A stretch of 64,000 nt of DNA from Dehalogenimonas etheniformans. Its GTDB lineage: Bacteria > Chloroflexota > Dehalococcoidia > Dehalococcoidales > Dehalococcoidaceae. The notes under the pieces are model-generated. The model saw nothing but the letters and a program-made list of their open reading frames with translations, made no database searches and was not told the DNA's origin. Where the stretch lies: NCBI RefSeq assembly GCF_014672715.2, contig NZ_CP058566.2:1116001-1180000 (forward strand), in the 5' to 3' direction. This document shows positions 38,205-47,911 of this stretch, piece by piece (position 1 is the first letter of the stretch; each line of letters starts with the position of its first letter). Made by a program: the position numbers and the translations under genes.

Positions 38205-38918
38205 CTATGCGCCGCCAAGGGCCATGGTCGGCCGCAGGTCCAACTTGAATCCGGGACCCATGGTGGTTGTCACATAGACGCTCTTAATATACTGCCCTTT
38301 AGCCCCGGAAGGCTTGGCGCGGACGATGGCCTCCATCAGGGAGGTCAGGTTCTGCATCAGACCAGCTTCATCAAAACTGGCTTTGCCGAGAACGGTATGG
38401 ATGATGGCGCTGCGGTCTAGTTTGAATTCCACCCGGCCCATCCTGGCTTCTTTGATGGTCTGCGGCAAATCTCCGGCGGCCACAACGGTACCGGCCTTGG
38501 GATTAGGCATCAAGCCCTTGCGGCCAAGCACCTTGCCCAGTTTACCGACTTTACCCATCATGTCCGGGGTAGCGATGGCCATATCGAATTCGGTCCAGCC
38601 TTCATTGATCTTGGCAACGAGGTCGTCGGCGCCAACGAAATCGGCACCGGCGTCTCGGGCGATTTTTTCGGCGTCACCCTGGGCGAAAACCAGGACCCGG
38701 ACCTTCTTGCCCAACCCGGCCGGCATGAGGGCCACACCGCGGACGACCTGCGCCGAATTGCGCGGATCCAGACCCATGCGGAGATGGACCTCGACCGTTT
38801 CATCGAACTTTGCGGTCGCGGCCTTTTTAGCCAGGGCGATGGCCTCGGCGGGAGTATATTCTTTACCCGCCTCTACCAATTTTTCAACTGCGTCAAAACG
38901 TTTGCCATGATCAACCAT
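38205..38918 (-). CDS. rplA: 50S ribosomal protein L1
   Basis: The 237-residue protein has the L1 core: [35 protein letters not shown], VAMPxGxGK-like [32 protein letters not shown], and [26 protein letters not shown]. The end [16 protein letters not shown] is canonical. It lies one base after rplK, in the usual order. Confidence 0.98.
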   Translation of the reverse strand: MVDHGKRFDAVEKLVEAGKEYTPAEAIALAKKAATAKFDETVEVHLRMGLDPRNSAQVVRGVALMPAGLGKKVRVLVFAQGDAEKIARDAGADFVGADDLVAKINEGWTEFDMAIATPDMMGKVGKLGKVLGRKGLMPNPKAGTVVAAGDLPQTIKEARMGRVEFKLDRSAIIHTVLGKASFDEAGLMQNLTSLMEAIVRAKPSGAKGQYIKSVYVTTTMGPGFKLDLRPTMALGGA

Positions 38919-38919
38919 A

Positions 38920-39342
38920 TTATTCTACCTTTATCCCCATACTTCGGGCTGAACCCTCGATGATGCGCTCTGCGCCGGCAAGATCGGCGGCATTCAAATC
39001 TTTCATCTTCAGGGCGGCGATCTCCTTGAGCTTGGCGCGGCTTAATACCGGAGCTGTATTGTGGCCCGGATTGCCCGCGCCTTTCTCCAAAGCCAGCGCC
39101 TTCTTCAGGAGGTCGGTGGCCGGCGGAGTCTTTGTGACGAAGGTGAACGATCGGTCGTCATAGATGGTAATCTCAACCGGCACCACCGTTCCGGCCATTG
39201 AGGCGGTGCGTTCGTTATATTCTTTGCAGAACCCCATGATATTGACGCCGTGCTGGCCCAGGGCGGGACCGATGGGCGGCGCAGGATTAGCCTTGCCGGC
39301 CGGTATCTGCAGTTTGACTATTGCCTTGATTTTCTTAGCCAA
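38920..39342 (-). CDS. rplK: 50S ribosomal protein L11
   Basis: The 140-residue protein has [38 protein letters not shown], the thiostrepton/L11 N domain, and the rRNA-binding C domain with [29 protein letters not shown]. It forms the GTPase-associated centre with 23S rRNA. nusG lies 23 bases upstream. Confidence 0.98.
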   Translation of the reverse strand: MAKKIKAIVKLQIPAGKANPAPPIGPALGQHGVNIMGFCKEYNERTASMAGTVVPVEITIYDDRSFTFVTKTPPATDLLKKALALEKGAGNPGHNTAPVLSRAKLKEIAALKMKDLNAADLAGAERIIEGSARSMGIKVE

Positions 39343-39365
39343 TTATATCTCCCCCAGGCGAAGCG

Positions 39366-39899
39366 CTAGAGCTTCTCTACCTGTAAAAAGTCGAGTTCGA
39401 CCGGAGTCTCCCGGCCAAACAATGATAACAGAACCTTGATCTTGCCTTTTTCGGTGTTGACTTCGTCGATGACACCGATGAAGTCGATGAAAGGACCGTC
39501 GATAACCCGGACGCTTTGCCCCTTTTTGAAGCCGACCTTGACCCTCGGAGCCTCCGCTTCCATCTGGGTTATGATACGCTGTACTTCATGGTCCTGAAGC
39601 GGTGTCGGTTTACCGGCGGTGCCGACAAACCCGGTGACGCCGGGAGTGTTGCGCACGATCTGCCAGTTGCGGTCGCTCATGTTCATCTGGACGATGACGT
39701 AGCCGGGCAGGATCTTGCGACGCACGCTACGCCGCTGGCCGTTTTTGACCTCCACCTCTTCTTCGGTGGGGACCTCCACGCGGCCGATTTCGCTTCCCAG
39801 GTCGAGCGTTTGGATCCGCTCGCCGAGATTCTTCTTTACCCGCTCCTCATGCCCGGAGTAGGTATGAACGACATACCACTTCATGTTGTTTTCGGTCAA
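39366..39899 (-). CDS. nusG: transcription termination/antitermination protein NusG
   Basis: The 177-residue protein has the NGN domain (MKWYVVHTYSGHEERVKKNL, YVIVQMNMSDRNWQIVRNTPGVTGFVG) and the KOW domain (FKKGQSVRVIDGPFIDFIGVIDEV...FGRETPVELDFLQVEKL). The start is given as TTG at 39899, because AAAGGT lies eight bases upstream, whereas the later ATG (39884) has none. It follows secE and precedes rplK, as usual. Confidence 0.97.
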   Translation of the reverse strand: MTENNMKWYVVHTYSGHEERVKKNLGERIQTLDLGSEIGRVEVPTEEEVEVKNGQRRSVRRKILPGYVIVQMNMSDRNWQIVRNTPGVTGFVGTAGKPTPLQDHEVQRIITQMEAEAPRVKVGFKKGQSVRVIDGPFIDFIGVIDEVNTEKGKIKVLLSLFGRETPVELDFLQVEKL

Positions 39900-39933
39900 T
39901 TTATAATACCTTTAAGGCGGCTACTGGATCCTG

Positions 39934-40161
39934 TTATTTCAACAGGAAATGGTCGACCAGGAAAGACAAACCGTAGTCCAGCGCGCCCAGGACGGCGCCG
40001 ACGGCGAAAGAAACCACAAGCACCATCACGGTCAATTTGCGGATTTCATCGCGGGTAGGCCAGTTAACTTTTTTAAGTTCGGCGATTATATCGCCGAAGA
40101 AACTGGGCTTGGCGGGAGTCGCCGGCTTTGCAGCCGGCGACTTTGAAGCCGTATTTTCCAT
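39934..40161 (-). CDS. secE: preprotein translocase subunit SecE
   Basis: SecE stabilises the SecY channel. The ATG at 40161 gives a 75-residue protein: a Pro/Ala-rich tail (ASKSPAAKPATPAKPSFF), the conserved amphipathic helix GDIIAELKKVNWPTRDEIRKLT, and one membrane helix (MVLVVSFAVGAVLGALDYGL). The first in-frame start further upstream would overlap rpmG. It sits between rpmG and nusG. Confidence 0.94.
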   Translation of the reverse strand: MENTASKSPAAKPATPAKPSFFGDIIAELKKVNWPTRDEIRKLTVMVLVVSFAVGAVLGALDYGLSFLVDHFLLK

Positions 40162-40184
40162 AGTGTCAAGTTGCCCCCGCGGCG

Positions 40185-40349
40185 TTACTTCGTCTCCTTG
40201 AATTGACGATGGGTCTGACAACGGGGACAATACTTCTTGATCTCCAAGCGGCGGGTGTCGTTGCGCTTATTCTTGGAAGAAGTATAAACCCGCTCGCTGC
40301 ACTCGGTGCAGGCAAAGGTTACAACGATACGATTTTCCGATTTAGGCAT
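40185..40349 (-). CDS. rpmG: 50S ribosomal protein L33 (Cys4 zinc form)
   Basis: The 54-residue protein starts at ATG 40349, one base from the tuf stop. It has the two CxxC pairs (CTEC and CPRC) of the zinc-binding L33, plus [19 protein letters not shown]. The longer upstream frame overlaps tuf and is discarded. Confidence 0.96.
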   Translation of the reverse strand: MPKSENRIVVTFACTECSERVYTSSKNKRNDTRRLEIKKYCPRCQTHRQFKETK

Positions 40350-40350
40350 A

Positions 40351-41553
40351 TTACTCCAGGATGCTTGAGATGGCACCGGCGCCGACGGTGCGTCCGCCTT
40401 CGCGGATAGCAAAGCGGAGACCGGCTTCCATGGCCACCGGGTAGATCAAGCTGATCTTCATTTTGATATTGTCGCCCGGCATAACCATTTCGACGCCTTC
40501 GGGCAACTCGATGTTGCCGGTGACATCGGTGGTGCCGATGTAGAACTGGGGCTTGTAGCCGTTGAAGAACGGGGTGTGGCGGCCGCCTTCGTCCTTGGAC
40601 AGGACGTAGACTTCAGCCTCGGCCTTGGTGTGAGGCTTGATCGAACCGGGCTTGGCCAGAACCTGGCCGCGCTCAATATCTTCACGCTCAACGCCGCGGA
40701 GCAGCAGACCGACGGCATCGCCGGGTTCTGCGTAGTCCAAAAGCTTGTGGAACATTTCGACGCCGGTAACGACGACTTTGCGGATGTCGTGGTGGAGACC
40801 GACGATCTCAACTTCTTCGCCGACCTTGACGGTACCCCGATCGACGCGGCCGGTGGCCACGGTGCCGCGGCCTTTGATGGAGAAGACATCTTCAACCTGC
40901 ATCAGGAACGGCTTGTCTTTCGGGCGCTCCGGCAGCGGGATGAAGGAATCGACTGCATCCATCAGATTCATGATCTTACCGCACCATGGGCATTCTCTCT
41001 TGCCGCAGGCACATTCCAGGGCTTTGACGGCCGCTACCCGCACCACGGGAGTATCATCACCGGGAAATTTGTACTTATTGAGCAGTTCACGGACTTCCAT
41101 TTCGACGAGTTCGAGGAGCTCTTCGTCTTCCATGACATCGACCTTGTTCAGGGCGACGACGATGGCAGGTACACGTACCTGACGGGCTAGCAGTACATGT
41201 TCGCGGGTTTGAGGCATCGGACCGTCCGGAGCCGAGACCACCAGGATAGCGCCATCCATCTGGGCGGCGCCGGTAATCATGTTCTTAACAAAGTCGGCAT
41301 GTCCGGGGCAGTCGATGTGGGCATAGTGCCGTTTCGCCGTCTGGTATTCGACGTGCGAAATCGAGATGGTCATGCCGCGGGCTTTTTCTTCTGGCGCGTT
41401 GTCGATCGAGTCGAAACTGCGCTTCTCGGCCAGACCGGCGGCGGCCAACACGGTGGTGATGGCGGCGGTCAGAGTGGTCTTGCCGTGATCGACGTGCCCG
41501 ATGGTACCGACGTTTACGTGCGGTTTAGAGCGGTCAAATTTCTGTTTAGCCAT
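40351..41553 (-). CDS. tuf: elongation factor Tu
   Basis: EF-Tu delivers aminoacyl-tRNA to the ribosome. The 400-residue length is standard. GTPase motifs: [21 protein letters not shown]. Domain 2 and 3 segments ([43 protein letters not shown]) are canonical. It carries an insertion with two CxxC-like pairs ([18 protein letters not shown]) between domains 1 and 2, not seen in E. coli EF-Tu. Three tRNA genes precede it in the order Thr-Tyr-Thr. Confidence 0.98.
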   Translation of the reverse strand: MAKQKFDRSKPHVNVGTIGHVDHGKTTLTAAITTVLAAAGLAEKRSFDSIDNAPEEKARGMTISISHVEYQTAKRHYAHIDCPGHADFVKNMITGAAQMDGAILVVSAPDGPMPQTREHVLLARQVRVPAIVVALNKVDVMEDEELLELVEMEVRELLNKYKFPGDDTPVVRVAAVKALECACGKRECPWCGKIMNLMDAVDSFIPLPERPKDKPFLMQVEDVFSIKGRGTVATGRVDRGTVKVGEEVEIVGLHHDIRKVVVTGVEMFHKLLDYAEPGDAVGLLLRGVEREDIERGQVLAKPGSIKPHTKAEAEVYVLSKDEGGRHTPFFNGYKPQFYIGTTDVTGNIELPEGVEMVMPGDNIKMKISLIYPVAMEAGLRFAIREGGRTVGAGAISSILE

Positions 41554-41587
41554 GATATCCTTTTATCTCCCTCTTTAATTTTCTCTT

Positions 41588-41663
41588 TGGAGCCCACAAT
41601 CGGATTCGAACCGATGACCCCGTTCTTACCAAGAACGTGCTCTACCTACTGAGCTATGTGGGC
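41588..41663 (-). tRNA. tRNA-Thr (anticodon GGT)
   Basis: The acceptor stem GCCCACA (41663-41657) pairs with TGTGGGC, and CCA is encoded (41590-41588). The anticodon loop TTGGTAA carries GGT. D and T arms are canonical (GGTTCGAATCC). It lies 35 bases upstream of tuf. Confidence 0.96.
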
Positions 41664-41720
41664 AACCCTGTCATTATAGGTTTTCCGTTTCAAGTTGTCC
41701 AGCAAGTAAAGCCAAAAATC

Positions 41721-41805
41721 TGGAGAGGACTGGATTCGAACCAGTGAAGCCCTTTCGAGCGGCAGTTTTACAGACTGCTCCGATTAGCCACTCCGGCACC
41801 TCTCC
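41721..41805 (-). tRNA. tRNA-Tyr (anticodon GTA)
   Basis: The acceptor stem GGAGAGG (41805-41799) pairs with CCTCTCC; discriminator A at 41721. The anticodon loop CTGTAAA carries GTA. A long variable arm (class II tRNA) lies before the T arm. CCA is not encoded. Confidence 0.95.
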
Positions 41806-41818
41806 ATGTGTTGAGGCA

Positions 41819-41891
41819 AGCCCGAGAGGGGAGTCGAACCCACTAACCTACCGATTACAAGTCGGTTGCGCTGCCATTGCGCCACTCGGGC
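41819..41891 (-). tRNA. tRNA-Thr (anticodon TGT)
   Basis: The acceptor stem GCCCGAG (41891-41885) pairs with CTCGGGC (41826-41820). The anticodon loop CTTGTAA carries TGT. The T arm GGGTTCGACTCCC is canonical. CCA is not encoded. It is the first gene of the Thr-Tyr-Thr-tuf series. Confidence 0.93.
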
Positions 41892-42048
41892 AGAAAGCTG
41901 GTTATTCTGGTAAAGAACCAGTTCCTGCATTCAAACAGAAAGATATTATATGTAAAACCGAACGGTTAAGTCAAGACTTTACAGCCGGTTATCAACAAAC
42001 CGGTACCAAACTCAAGATGAAGAAGAAACGTGCGACAGGTGAGTTCTT

Positions 42049-42741
42049 TTACCACGGAATTTCGATGCGGCGGAAGGCTTCGGCCATCAAAAATTCTTCG
42101 CCTTCGGCAGCCGCCGACGCCCTCGCCTTGATCCGGTCGAGCCGCTGGAAAAAATCTTCTTCGACCTGGCTTTTGTGGCACTTAATGGCATCTATCTTTT
42201 GGCTAAAGGTGCCCGTGATGTCGGATTTATAATTGGCGTCTTCCGCCCCGGTCAGCCAGACCTCGTTCACCTTATGGGGTTCTAGTCCTTTGGCGAGCAA
42301 GTCAGGGTAAGCCATATGGTCGCGGGCGTAAGGGAAAACTGCATCCATCGCCGCCTCGCCGCATTTTCGGTGGTCGCGGTGCCACCAGATGTACCGCGTA
42401 TATGGCGAGTGAGTTATAACCAGTTCCGGCCGGTATCGCCGGATCAGCTCCACCAGTTCTTTCCGCAGTTCAGCATCGGCTTCGAGTGCCTGGTCCGGGT
42501 GCCCCAGGAAAACGACATCGTCAACCCCAAGGGTCTTAGCGGCGGCTCTCTGCTCGGCCATCCGGATTTCTACCAGCTTGGCTGGGGTCATGCTCCGGTC
42601 GGCGGATCCCTTGTCTCCGGCCGTGCAGATCACGTAAACTACCTTTTTCCCCTCCCGGGCTAAGCGCGCGATTGTCGCCCCCGCCCCGAACTCGGGGTCA
42701 TCTGGGTGGGCCATGATGACTAGCACATCCGCCAGAGGCAT
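42049..42741 (-). CDS. PIG-L family N-acetylglucosaminyl deacetylase (MshB/BshB-like)
   Basis: The 230-residue zinc deacetylase has the family motif AHPDDPEFGAG (zinc-binding HPDD), THSPYTRYIWWHRDHRKCG with the second zinc histidine (HxxH), and a conserved CTAGDKGSADRS. The ATG at 42741 follows the glycosyltransferase stop by one base; GGAG is 11 bases upstream. In the mycothiol and bacillithiol pathways such enzymes deacetylate GlcNAc-inositol or GlcNAc-malate. The upstream MshA-like glycosyltransferase points to the same kind of product. It could instead deacetylate another GlcNAc conjugate. Confidence 0.88.
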   Translation of the reverse strand: MPLADVLVIMAHPDDPEFGAGATIARLAREGKKVVYVICTAGDKGSADRSMTPAKLVEIRMAEQRAAAKTLGVDDVVFLGHPDQALEADAELRKELVELIRRYRPELVITHSPYTRYIWWHRDHRKCGEAAMDAVFPYARDHMAYPDLLAKGLEPHKVNEVWLTGAEDANYKSDITGTFSQKIDAIKCHKSQVEEDFFQRLDRIKARASAAAEGEEFLMAEAFRRIEIPW

Positions 42742-42742
42742 G

Positions 42743-43960
42743 TCATTCGACTCCGGCTGCTGTCTTCGACAAAACGTGTCGATAAACATTCTCCATTCTT
42801 TCGGCTACCGCATTCCAACCAAAACCCGTAACCGAATCGTGAAGTTTGTTCTTATCTGTGTTGCAATTTTCAAGCCACTTGGTTAGCGCCGGCGCCAATG
42901 CGGATGGCTCGTTGCCTGAAACGACCGAACCGGAAAAGCCTTCCTTTATTATTAGACTGGCTGCCCCGACGTCGGTCGAAACAACGGGCGTGCCGCTTGA
43001 AACTGCTTCTAGCGCTACCATGCCAAAGGTTTCTGAATATGACGGCACGGCCACCACATCAGCCGAGGCGTAATACCACGGTAATTCCCGCTGCGGAACG
43101 GCTCCAATAAATTCCACCCGATCTGAGATGCGGAGTATGTCAGCGAGGGTTTTGAGGCGTTCCAGGGCAGCCCTGGAATATTCGTCACCGCCGATAACAA
43201 CCAGCCGACAATCCGGTACTTCGACCAGGCTCATCGCTTCGATCAGCTGGTCTATCCCTTTAAGTTTGTCCAACCGCCCCACGAAGAGGACCAGCGGCTT
43301 ATCATGAAAGCCAAGCGTCATTCGAGCCTGTCGCCTGTCGATAGGTCTGAAAAGATCCGGGTCTACCCCGCAGGGAACGACGGATATCTTGGATTCATCA
43401 CAGCCGTGGTGCCGAAGTATGGTGTCTTTTTCTTTCTGGGTCCCGGCGGTGAGATGTTGGCATCCGGTGGCGATTTCTGTTTCGGTGATCAGCCTTATCG
43501 CCGGTTCGTTTTCTCCCAGGCCAAGCTCGTCTTTGGCAGCCCCGATGGTATGGAAACCGAAAATTTGCGGCACGTTCCATTCTTGAGCAAGCCTCAGGCC
43601 AACTTCCCCGGAGAGCCAGTAATGACTGTGGACAAGATCGTACGAAGCGCCGTCGGCTATCCGGAAGGCTTCGAGGTTATCGTGAAATTCCCGCAGGTGA
43701 TTGTACTGAGTGAGTTTGCCCATTTCTTCGACAGCGCCGGCGGTGATATGTATCAGCCTGGCGCCGGGTGCCAGGTACTCCCACTGGGCGTCCCTTGGAT
43801 CGTGCGCCCGGGTGTATACATCGATCAGATAACCCCAGCGAGCGAGAGCAGCGGCCATTTCCCGGATGTAGACATTCATTCCGCCGGTATCCCGTCCTCC
43901 CAACTGCCCGATCGGACAGGAATGGACCGACAACACGGCGATACGCAACTGTTCTGCCAT
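42743..43960 (-). CDS. GT4 glycosyltransferase (MshA-like)
   Basis: The 405-residue GT-B protein has GGRDTGGMNVYIREMA near the N-terminus and SHYWLSGEVG, the typical MshA/BshA and sucrose-synthase-like signature. The C-terminal half has FVGRLDKLKGIDQLIEAM and YSETFGMVALEAVSSGTPVV. MshA uses UDP-GlcNAc and inositol-3-phosphate. The inositol-phosphate synthase at 28192 in this genome could supply the acceptor, but this is inference. It is coupled upstream to a GNAT gene (stop and start overlap in TGATG) and downstream to the PIG-L deacetylase. Confidence 0.87.
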   Translation of the reverse strand: MAEQLRIAVLSVHSCPIGQLGGRDTGGMNVYIREMAAALARWGYLIDVYTRAHDPRDAQWEYLAPGARLIHITAGAVEEMGKLTQYNHLREFHDNLEAFRIADGASYDLVHSHYWLSGEVGLRLAQEWNVPQIFGFHTIGAAKDELGLGENEPAIRLITETEIATGCQHLTAGTQKEKDTILRHHGCDESKISVVPCGVDPDLFRPIDRRQARMTLGFHDKPLVLFVGRLDKLKGIDQLIEAMSLVEVPDCRLVVIGGDEYSRAALERLKTLADILRISDRVEFIGAVPQRELPWYYASADVVAVPSYSETFGMVALEAVSSGTPVVSTDVGAASLIIKEGFSGSVVSGNEPSALAPALTKWLENCNTDKNKLHDSVTGFGWNAVAERMENVYRHVLSKTAAGVE

Positions 43961-44937
43961 CAGGTTAGCTCGATTCGCAGGCGGGACACGGGGATTTCGA
44001 TTCCACCGAGATGATATTTATATGTTTCGGCGCCCTTGAGAAAATCGTACCGGGCCATCTTCTGCTCGATAGCATCCTTTATCGAATACACTTTGGACAG
44101 CAAACCGACGGATAATGATGAATATTTCGGGTCGTAACCGCTGTTATAGAGATATCTGATTCCATTATAATCAAAACACATAACACTGGCTACAATTTCA
44201 TTCCCCATTTGGAGGTGCCCGAATCGCAGGAATCCAGCCTGGTTCATCGACTCGGCCATCCGCCTAAAATAGGACTCCATCTGTCCGGTCATGAATTCGG
44301 CTTTATCCGCCCTGCTTATTCTCAACAGCCTGATAAGAGTGGTTAATTCTGCGCCGACGTTTCCGGGTGCCGTTATGTCAAATCGGATTTCCCCCGCCTC
44401 CTCCAGTCTCCTCATTTTACGGCCGATCTCATGTCGTTGGTGAGTGGTCAGGGATAACAGATAGTCATCCCAGATCGCGGGCAACGGCATATCCAGCGAG
44501 ACATCGGTATCGGTAAGTTCGGCGCTTTTGCCCCTGGACTGTACCAGGGGTAAAAGGTGTTTCACCGCCAGAGAGTCCGGCCTGAGCGATTCAAGTTCGA
44601 TCGTTTTGATGTTCGAACGGTTAAGTTCTTCAAGGAGCGAGTCGAAGAAGTGGGCCTCAGTACCCGGTTTTACCATGAAATCCAGGTAATCGCAGACATC
44701 GGCGCTACCGATAAAACGCGCCGCGTCCCCATGAATGCGCAAAGGCGCTATGCCGAGGACCACGCCATCCGCCGAGATCTCTTTGAGGAACAGATCATCG
44801 CCGTCCCGGAAGTTTGCCCACCACGCCTCGAGCCATTCAGGTGTTACAAACGGATGGGGTGCCTTAAAGGTTTGTTGATATCCCTGCCAGTTGTCTCTCA
44901 ACTGGGCAATAGTCAAAGATTCCAGGTGTGTCGGCAT
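43960..44937 (-). CDS. GNAT-fold acyltransferase (CelD/BcsL family)
   Basis: The 325-residue protein is a double-GNAT-like protein of the CelD/BcsL or FemAB-like group: an N-terminal WxAWWANF segment (EWLEAWWANFRDG), APLRIH, DYLDFMVKPG, and the later GNAT core with ASVMCFDYNGIRYLYNSGYDPKYSSLSVGLLSKVYSI and GAETYKYHLG, which are typical of that family. It precedes the MshA-like and PIG-L genes in the same operon. It could attach an acyl or aminoacyl group to the product. Function is not established. Confidence 0.8.
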   Translation of the reverse strand: MPTHLESLTIAQLRDNWQGYQQTFKAPHPFVTPEWLEAWWANFRDGDDLFLKEISADGVVLGIAPLRIHGDAARFIGSADVCDYLDFMVKPGTEAHFFDSLLEELNRSNIKTIELESLRPDSLAVKHLLPLVQSRGKSAELTDTDVSLDMPLPAIWDDYLLSLTTHQRHEIGRKMRRLEEAGEIRFDITAPGNVGAELTTLIRLLRISRADKAEFMTGQMESYFRRMAESMNQAGFLRFGHLQMGNEIVASVMCFDYNGIRYLYNSGYDPKYSSLSVGLLSKVYSIKDAIEQKMARYDFLKGAETYKYHLGGIEIPVSRLRIELT

Positions 44938-45004
44938 TTTTTAAAGGATAACATGCCGGAGATTTGAATCCAAAAACTCCGAAATCAAAATCGTTCGATT
45001 TCTT

Positions 45005-45997
45005 CTACGGCCAGGAGGTCTTGTGCAACAGGCAAGCGACAAAGTGACCGTTACCCGCGTCGTTCAACAGAGGTACGACATTCTTGCATTCCTCGAATGC
45101 TTTGGGGCAGCGGGGATGAAAAACGCAGCCCGAAGGAGGATTCAACGGGCTGGGCGGTTCGCCCTGCAGCAGGATGACCTTCCGTTTAGCCTCCACCTTG
45201 GGGTCCGGCACAGGGACGGCCGAAAGTAAAGCCTGGGTATATGGGTGCAGCGGACGCTCGTATAGCGCATCGCGAGGTGCTATCTCCATGATTTTGCCAA
45301 GGTACATCACCCCTACCCGGTGGCTTATGTGCCGGACCACTGAAAGGTCGTGTGAAATGAACAAATACGCAACACCGAATTGACGCTGGAGGTCGTCTAA
45401 CAGATTGAGTACCTGAGCCTGGATGGACACGTCAAGTGCGGATAACGGCTCGTCGCAGACAATGAATTCAGGTTGCAGCGCCAGAGCCCTGGCGACTCCG
45501 AGCCTCTGCCTCTGGCCGCCCGAAAATTCATGTGGATACCGTTCAGCCATGTATGGGGCGAGCCCGACAATATCAAGCAGTTCTTTTACCCTATTCCGGC
45601 ACTCGTCTTTACTGGCATGATGCAATCTCAACGGTTCGGTGATGATATCATAGGCAGTGAACCGCGGATTCAAGGACTCATAGGGGTCCTGGAAGATTAC
45701 CTGGAGTTTAGGCCGGAATGGTCGCAACTGTTTATCCGTGAGTCCAACTAAGTTCTTTCCCTTGAAACTGACTTCGCCGGATGTCGGCCGGTGGAGTTGC
45801 AGGACGCATTTACCTACTGTGGTCTTGCCGGACCCGGATTCGCCCACAAGCCCCAGGGTCTCCCCGTGGTGCACCGCAAAAGTAACCCCATCGACGGCCT
45901 TAAGTTCGGTGACTTTTTTCCGCAGAAAACCGCCTGATCCTATCGGGAAATATTTGGTGAGGTTATTGACTTCTACTAAGACTTCGTCTTTTGCCAA
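45005..45997 (-). CDS. oppF: oligopeptide/dipeptide ABC transporter ATPase (OppF/DppF type)
   Basis: The protein has Walker A GESGSGKTT, signature LSGGQ-like FSGGQRQRLGVARAL, Walker B FIVCDEPLSALD and switch ISHDL. The C-terminal oligopeptide-type tail (GCVFHPRCPKAFEEC with a Cys cluster) is present and is reported to bind an iron-sulfur cluster in some relatives. The start is TTG at 45997 (GGAG seven bases upstream), which overlaps oppD by 22 bases; the ORF continues upstream within oppD. It is the last gene of the operon. Confidence 0.9.
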   Translation of the reverse strand: MAKDEVLVEVNNLTKYFPIGSGGFLRKKVTELKAVDGVTFAVHHGETLGLVGESGSGKTTVGKCVLQLHRPTSGEVSFKGKNLVGLTDKQLRPFRPKLQVIFQDPYESLNPRFTAYDIITEPLRLHHASKDECRNRVKELLDIVGLAPYMAERYPHEFSGGQRQRLGVARALALQPEFIVCDEPLSALDVSIQAQVLNLLDDLQRQFGVAYLFISHDLSVVRHISHRVGVMYLGKIMEIAPRDALYERPLHPYTQALLSAVPVPDPKVEAKRKVILLQGEPPSPLNPPSGCVFHPRCPKAFEECKNVVPLLNDAGNGHFVACLLHKTSWP

Positions 45998-46977
45998 GGC
46001 ATCTCTCCGTTGATCGCGACAAGACAACTGGTGAAGTGTCCAGGCGTCATTTCTACCATCTTGAATTTCATGACGTCGCATTCACCCTTCACGAAATAAC
46101 TGCACCTGGCGGCAAACGCGCAGCCTGAAGGCGGACAGATTAAATCTGGCGGTTGACCCTCGATAGAGCGAAGACGCATTTTCCGCGGCTCATCCAAACG
46201 GGGAACTGAACCAAGGAGGCCCACCGTATAAGGATGTAAAGGATTATGAAAGATCTCAACGGCAGTTCCATTCTCAACCACCCGCCCGGCATACATCACG
46301 TAGACACGATGCGCATATCGGGCAACAACACCCAAATTGTGGGTGATCAGAATGAGAGCGCTATCCAGATCTTTAACAATACCTTTTAACAACTCAAGCA
46401 GTTGTGCTTGAATGGTGACATCTACGGCCGTAGTCGGCTCGTCCGCAATGATGAGTTTCGGTTGGCAGGAGATAGCCATAGCGATCATCACCCGCTGGCG
46501 CATACCACCGGAAAAATGGTGCGGGTAGCTCTTTGCGCGTTTTTCAGCTTGAGGGATACCAACCTTCTGTAGCAGGTTAGCTGCCTCGGCCAGAGCAGCT
46601 TTCTTTTTTAGCTCTTTGTGAAGCATTAACGATTCGGTTAGTTGCCGCCCGATCGTCAGAACCGGATTAAGCGAGGTCATCGGTTCCTGAAAGATCATCG
46701 ATATCTTGCAACCGCGAATCTTTCTCATCTCTTCCTTTGACAGGCGCAGAATGTCTACGCCGTCGAAGAAAATGTCGCCGCTGGCAATTTTCCCTGCCGG
46801 TTCGGGGATCAGGCGCATAACCGAAAGCGAACTAACCGTCTTGCCGCAACCGCTCTCACCGACCAGGGCTACGAGTTCGCCCCTATCGACGGTGAAGGAA
46901 ACGTCATTGACCGCGTGGACGATACCATCCTGCGTATGAAATTCAGTGACTAAATGTTTTACTTCCAGAAGCGCCAT
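45976..46977 (-). CDS. oppD: oligopeptide/dipeptide ABC transporter ATPase (OppD/DppD type)
   Basis: The 333-residue ATPase has Walker A GESGCGKT, signature [14 protein letters not shown], Walker [13 protein letters not shown], and H-loop ITHNLG. The C-terminal CxxxCSYF cysteine tail ([17 protein letters not shown]) is typical for OppD/DppD. It pairs with OppF to power the OppBC channel. It starts two bases after oppC. Confidence 0.93.
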   Translation of the reverse strand: MALLEVKHLVTEFHTQDGIVHAVNDVSFTVDRGELVALVGESGCGKTVSSLSVMRLIPEPAGKIASGDIFFDGVDILRLSKEEMRKIRGCKISMIFQEPMTSLNPVLTIGRQLTESLMLHKELKKKAALAEAANLLQKVGIPQAEKRAKSYPHHFSGGMRQRVMIAMAISCQPKLIIADEPTTAVDVTIQAQLLELLKGIVKDLDSALILITHNLGVVARYAHRVYVMYAGRVVENGTAVEIFHNPLHPYTVGLLGSVPRLDEPRKMRLRSIEGQPPDLICPPSGCAFAARCSYFVKGECDVMKFKMVEMTPGHFTSCLVAINGEMPWQKTKS

Positions 46978-46978
46978 A

Positions 46979-47911
46979 TTATCTTTTCATCCTCGGGTCC
47001 AGTGCATCGCGCAAGCCATCACCCAAAAATGTGAATGCCAGCATTAACAAAGCAATAGCCGCGGCGGGAATGATGACAAGATGAGGGTACGCATTTAACA
47101 CTGCGAAGCCATCGCGAATCATTGCGCCCCAGCTTGGAGTCGGCGGTTTGATACCGATACCGATATAGCTTAATGCGGCTTCGGCGAAGATCGCGCGGGG
47201 TACGCCGAATGTTATGGCCACGATCACTGGACCCAGCGCATTTGGTATCACATGCCTCATCGTTATATAGCGGCTGTCACCGCCCAGCGAGCGAGCAGCA
47301 GTAACGAAATCACGTTGTTTCAATGACAGCACCTGACCGCGTACCAGACGCGCGATGCCTACCCAGGATACTAGTCCGATAGCCAGGAAGATCACGAATA
47401 TTCCGCCGCCGAATTTGGCAAAACTGGTCTCTCTCATTACGGCACTAAGCAGGATAATTAACAGGATGTCGGGGAAAGCATACATGATATCCACGAAGCG
47501 CATTAGGACATTATCTATCTTGCCACCGATAAACCCGGCGAAAGCCCCTATGGGTAATCCAATAAGAAGGACGATAAATTGCGTAAAGAATCCGACCATT
47601 AACGAGGTTCGCGCGCCGTACAGCATCCGTGCAAAGACATCGCGCCCCAATTCATCGGTGCCAAACCAGTGAACGGTACTTGGTGGCTGCATAACTGCAG
47701 AGTAATCCTGGAAGGCATAATCATAAGGGGTGATCCAGGGTGCAAAAATAGCCGCCAATGCGATAACGAGAACGATAAGACCGCCAACGACTGCTAATTT
47801 ATTGCGACGCAGCCGGATCCATGCGTCGGCCCACAGCGTGCGGTGAACTCGCGTGGTCACCAATTCAGGCGAGGACGGCATAGAATTTCGTTCTGCCGCT
47901 TGATCAATCAT
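46979..47911 (-). CDS. oppC: oligopeptide/dipeptide ABC transporter permease (OppC/DppC type)
   Basis: The 310-residue permease has the OppC N-terminal helix (LAVVGGLIVLVIALAAIF), the GTDELGRDVFARMLYGARTSL segment that precedes the core, and the EAA loop (AARSLGGDSRYITMRHVIPNALGPV). Six membrane helices are visible. Overlaps oppB by eight bases. Confidence 0.94.
   Translation of the reverse strand: MIDQAAERNSMPSSPELVTTRVHRTLWADAWIRLRRNKLAVVGGLIVLVIALAAIFAPWITPYDYAFQDYSAVMQPPSTVHWFGTDELGRDVFARMLYGARTSLMVGFFTQFIVLLIGLPIGAFAGFIGGKIDNVLMRFVDIMYAFPDILLIILLSAVMRETSFAKFGGGIFVIFLAIGLVSWVGIARLVRGQVLSLKQRDFVTAARSLGGDSRYITMRHVIPNALGPVIVAITFGVPRAIFAEAALSYIGIGIKPPTPSWGAMIRDGFAVLNAYPHLVIIPAAAIALLMLAFTFLGDGLRDALDPRMKR

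Noticed and set aside
43304-44014. 236-codon plus-strand frame opposite the MshA-like gene
   Set aside because: Antisense shadow; the GT4 motifs are on the minus strand.
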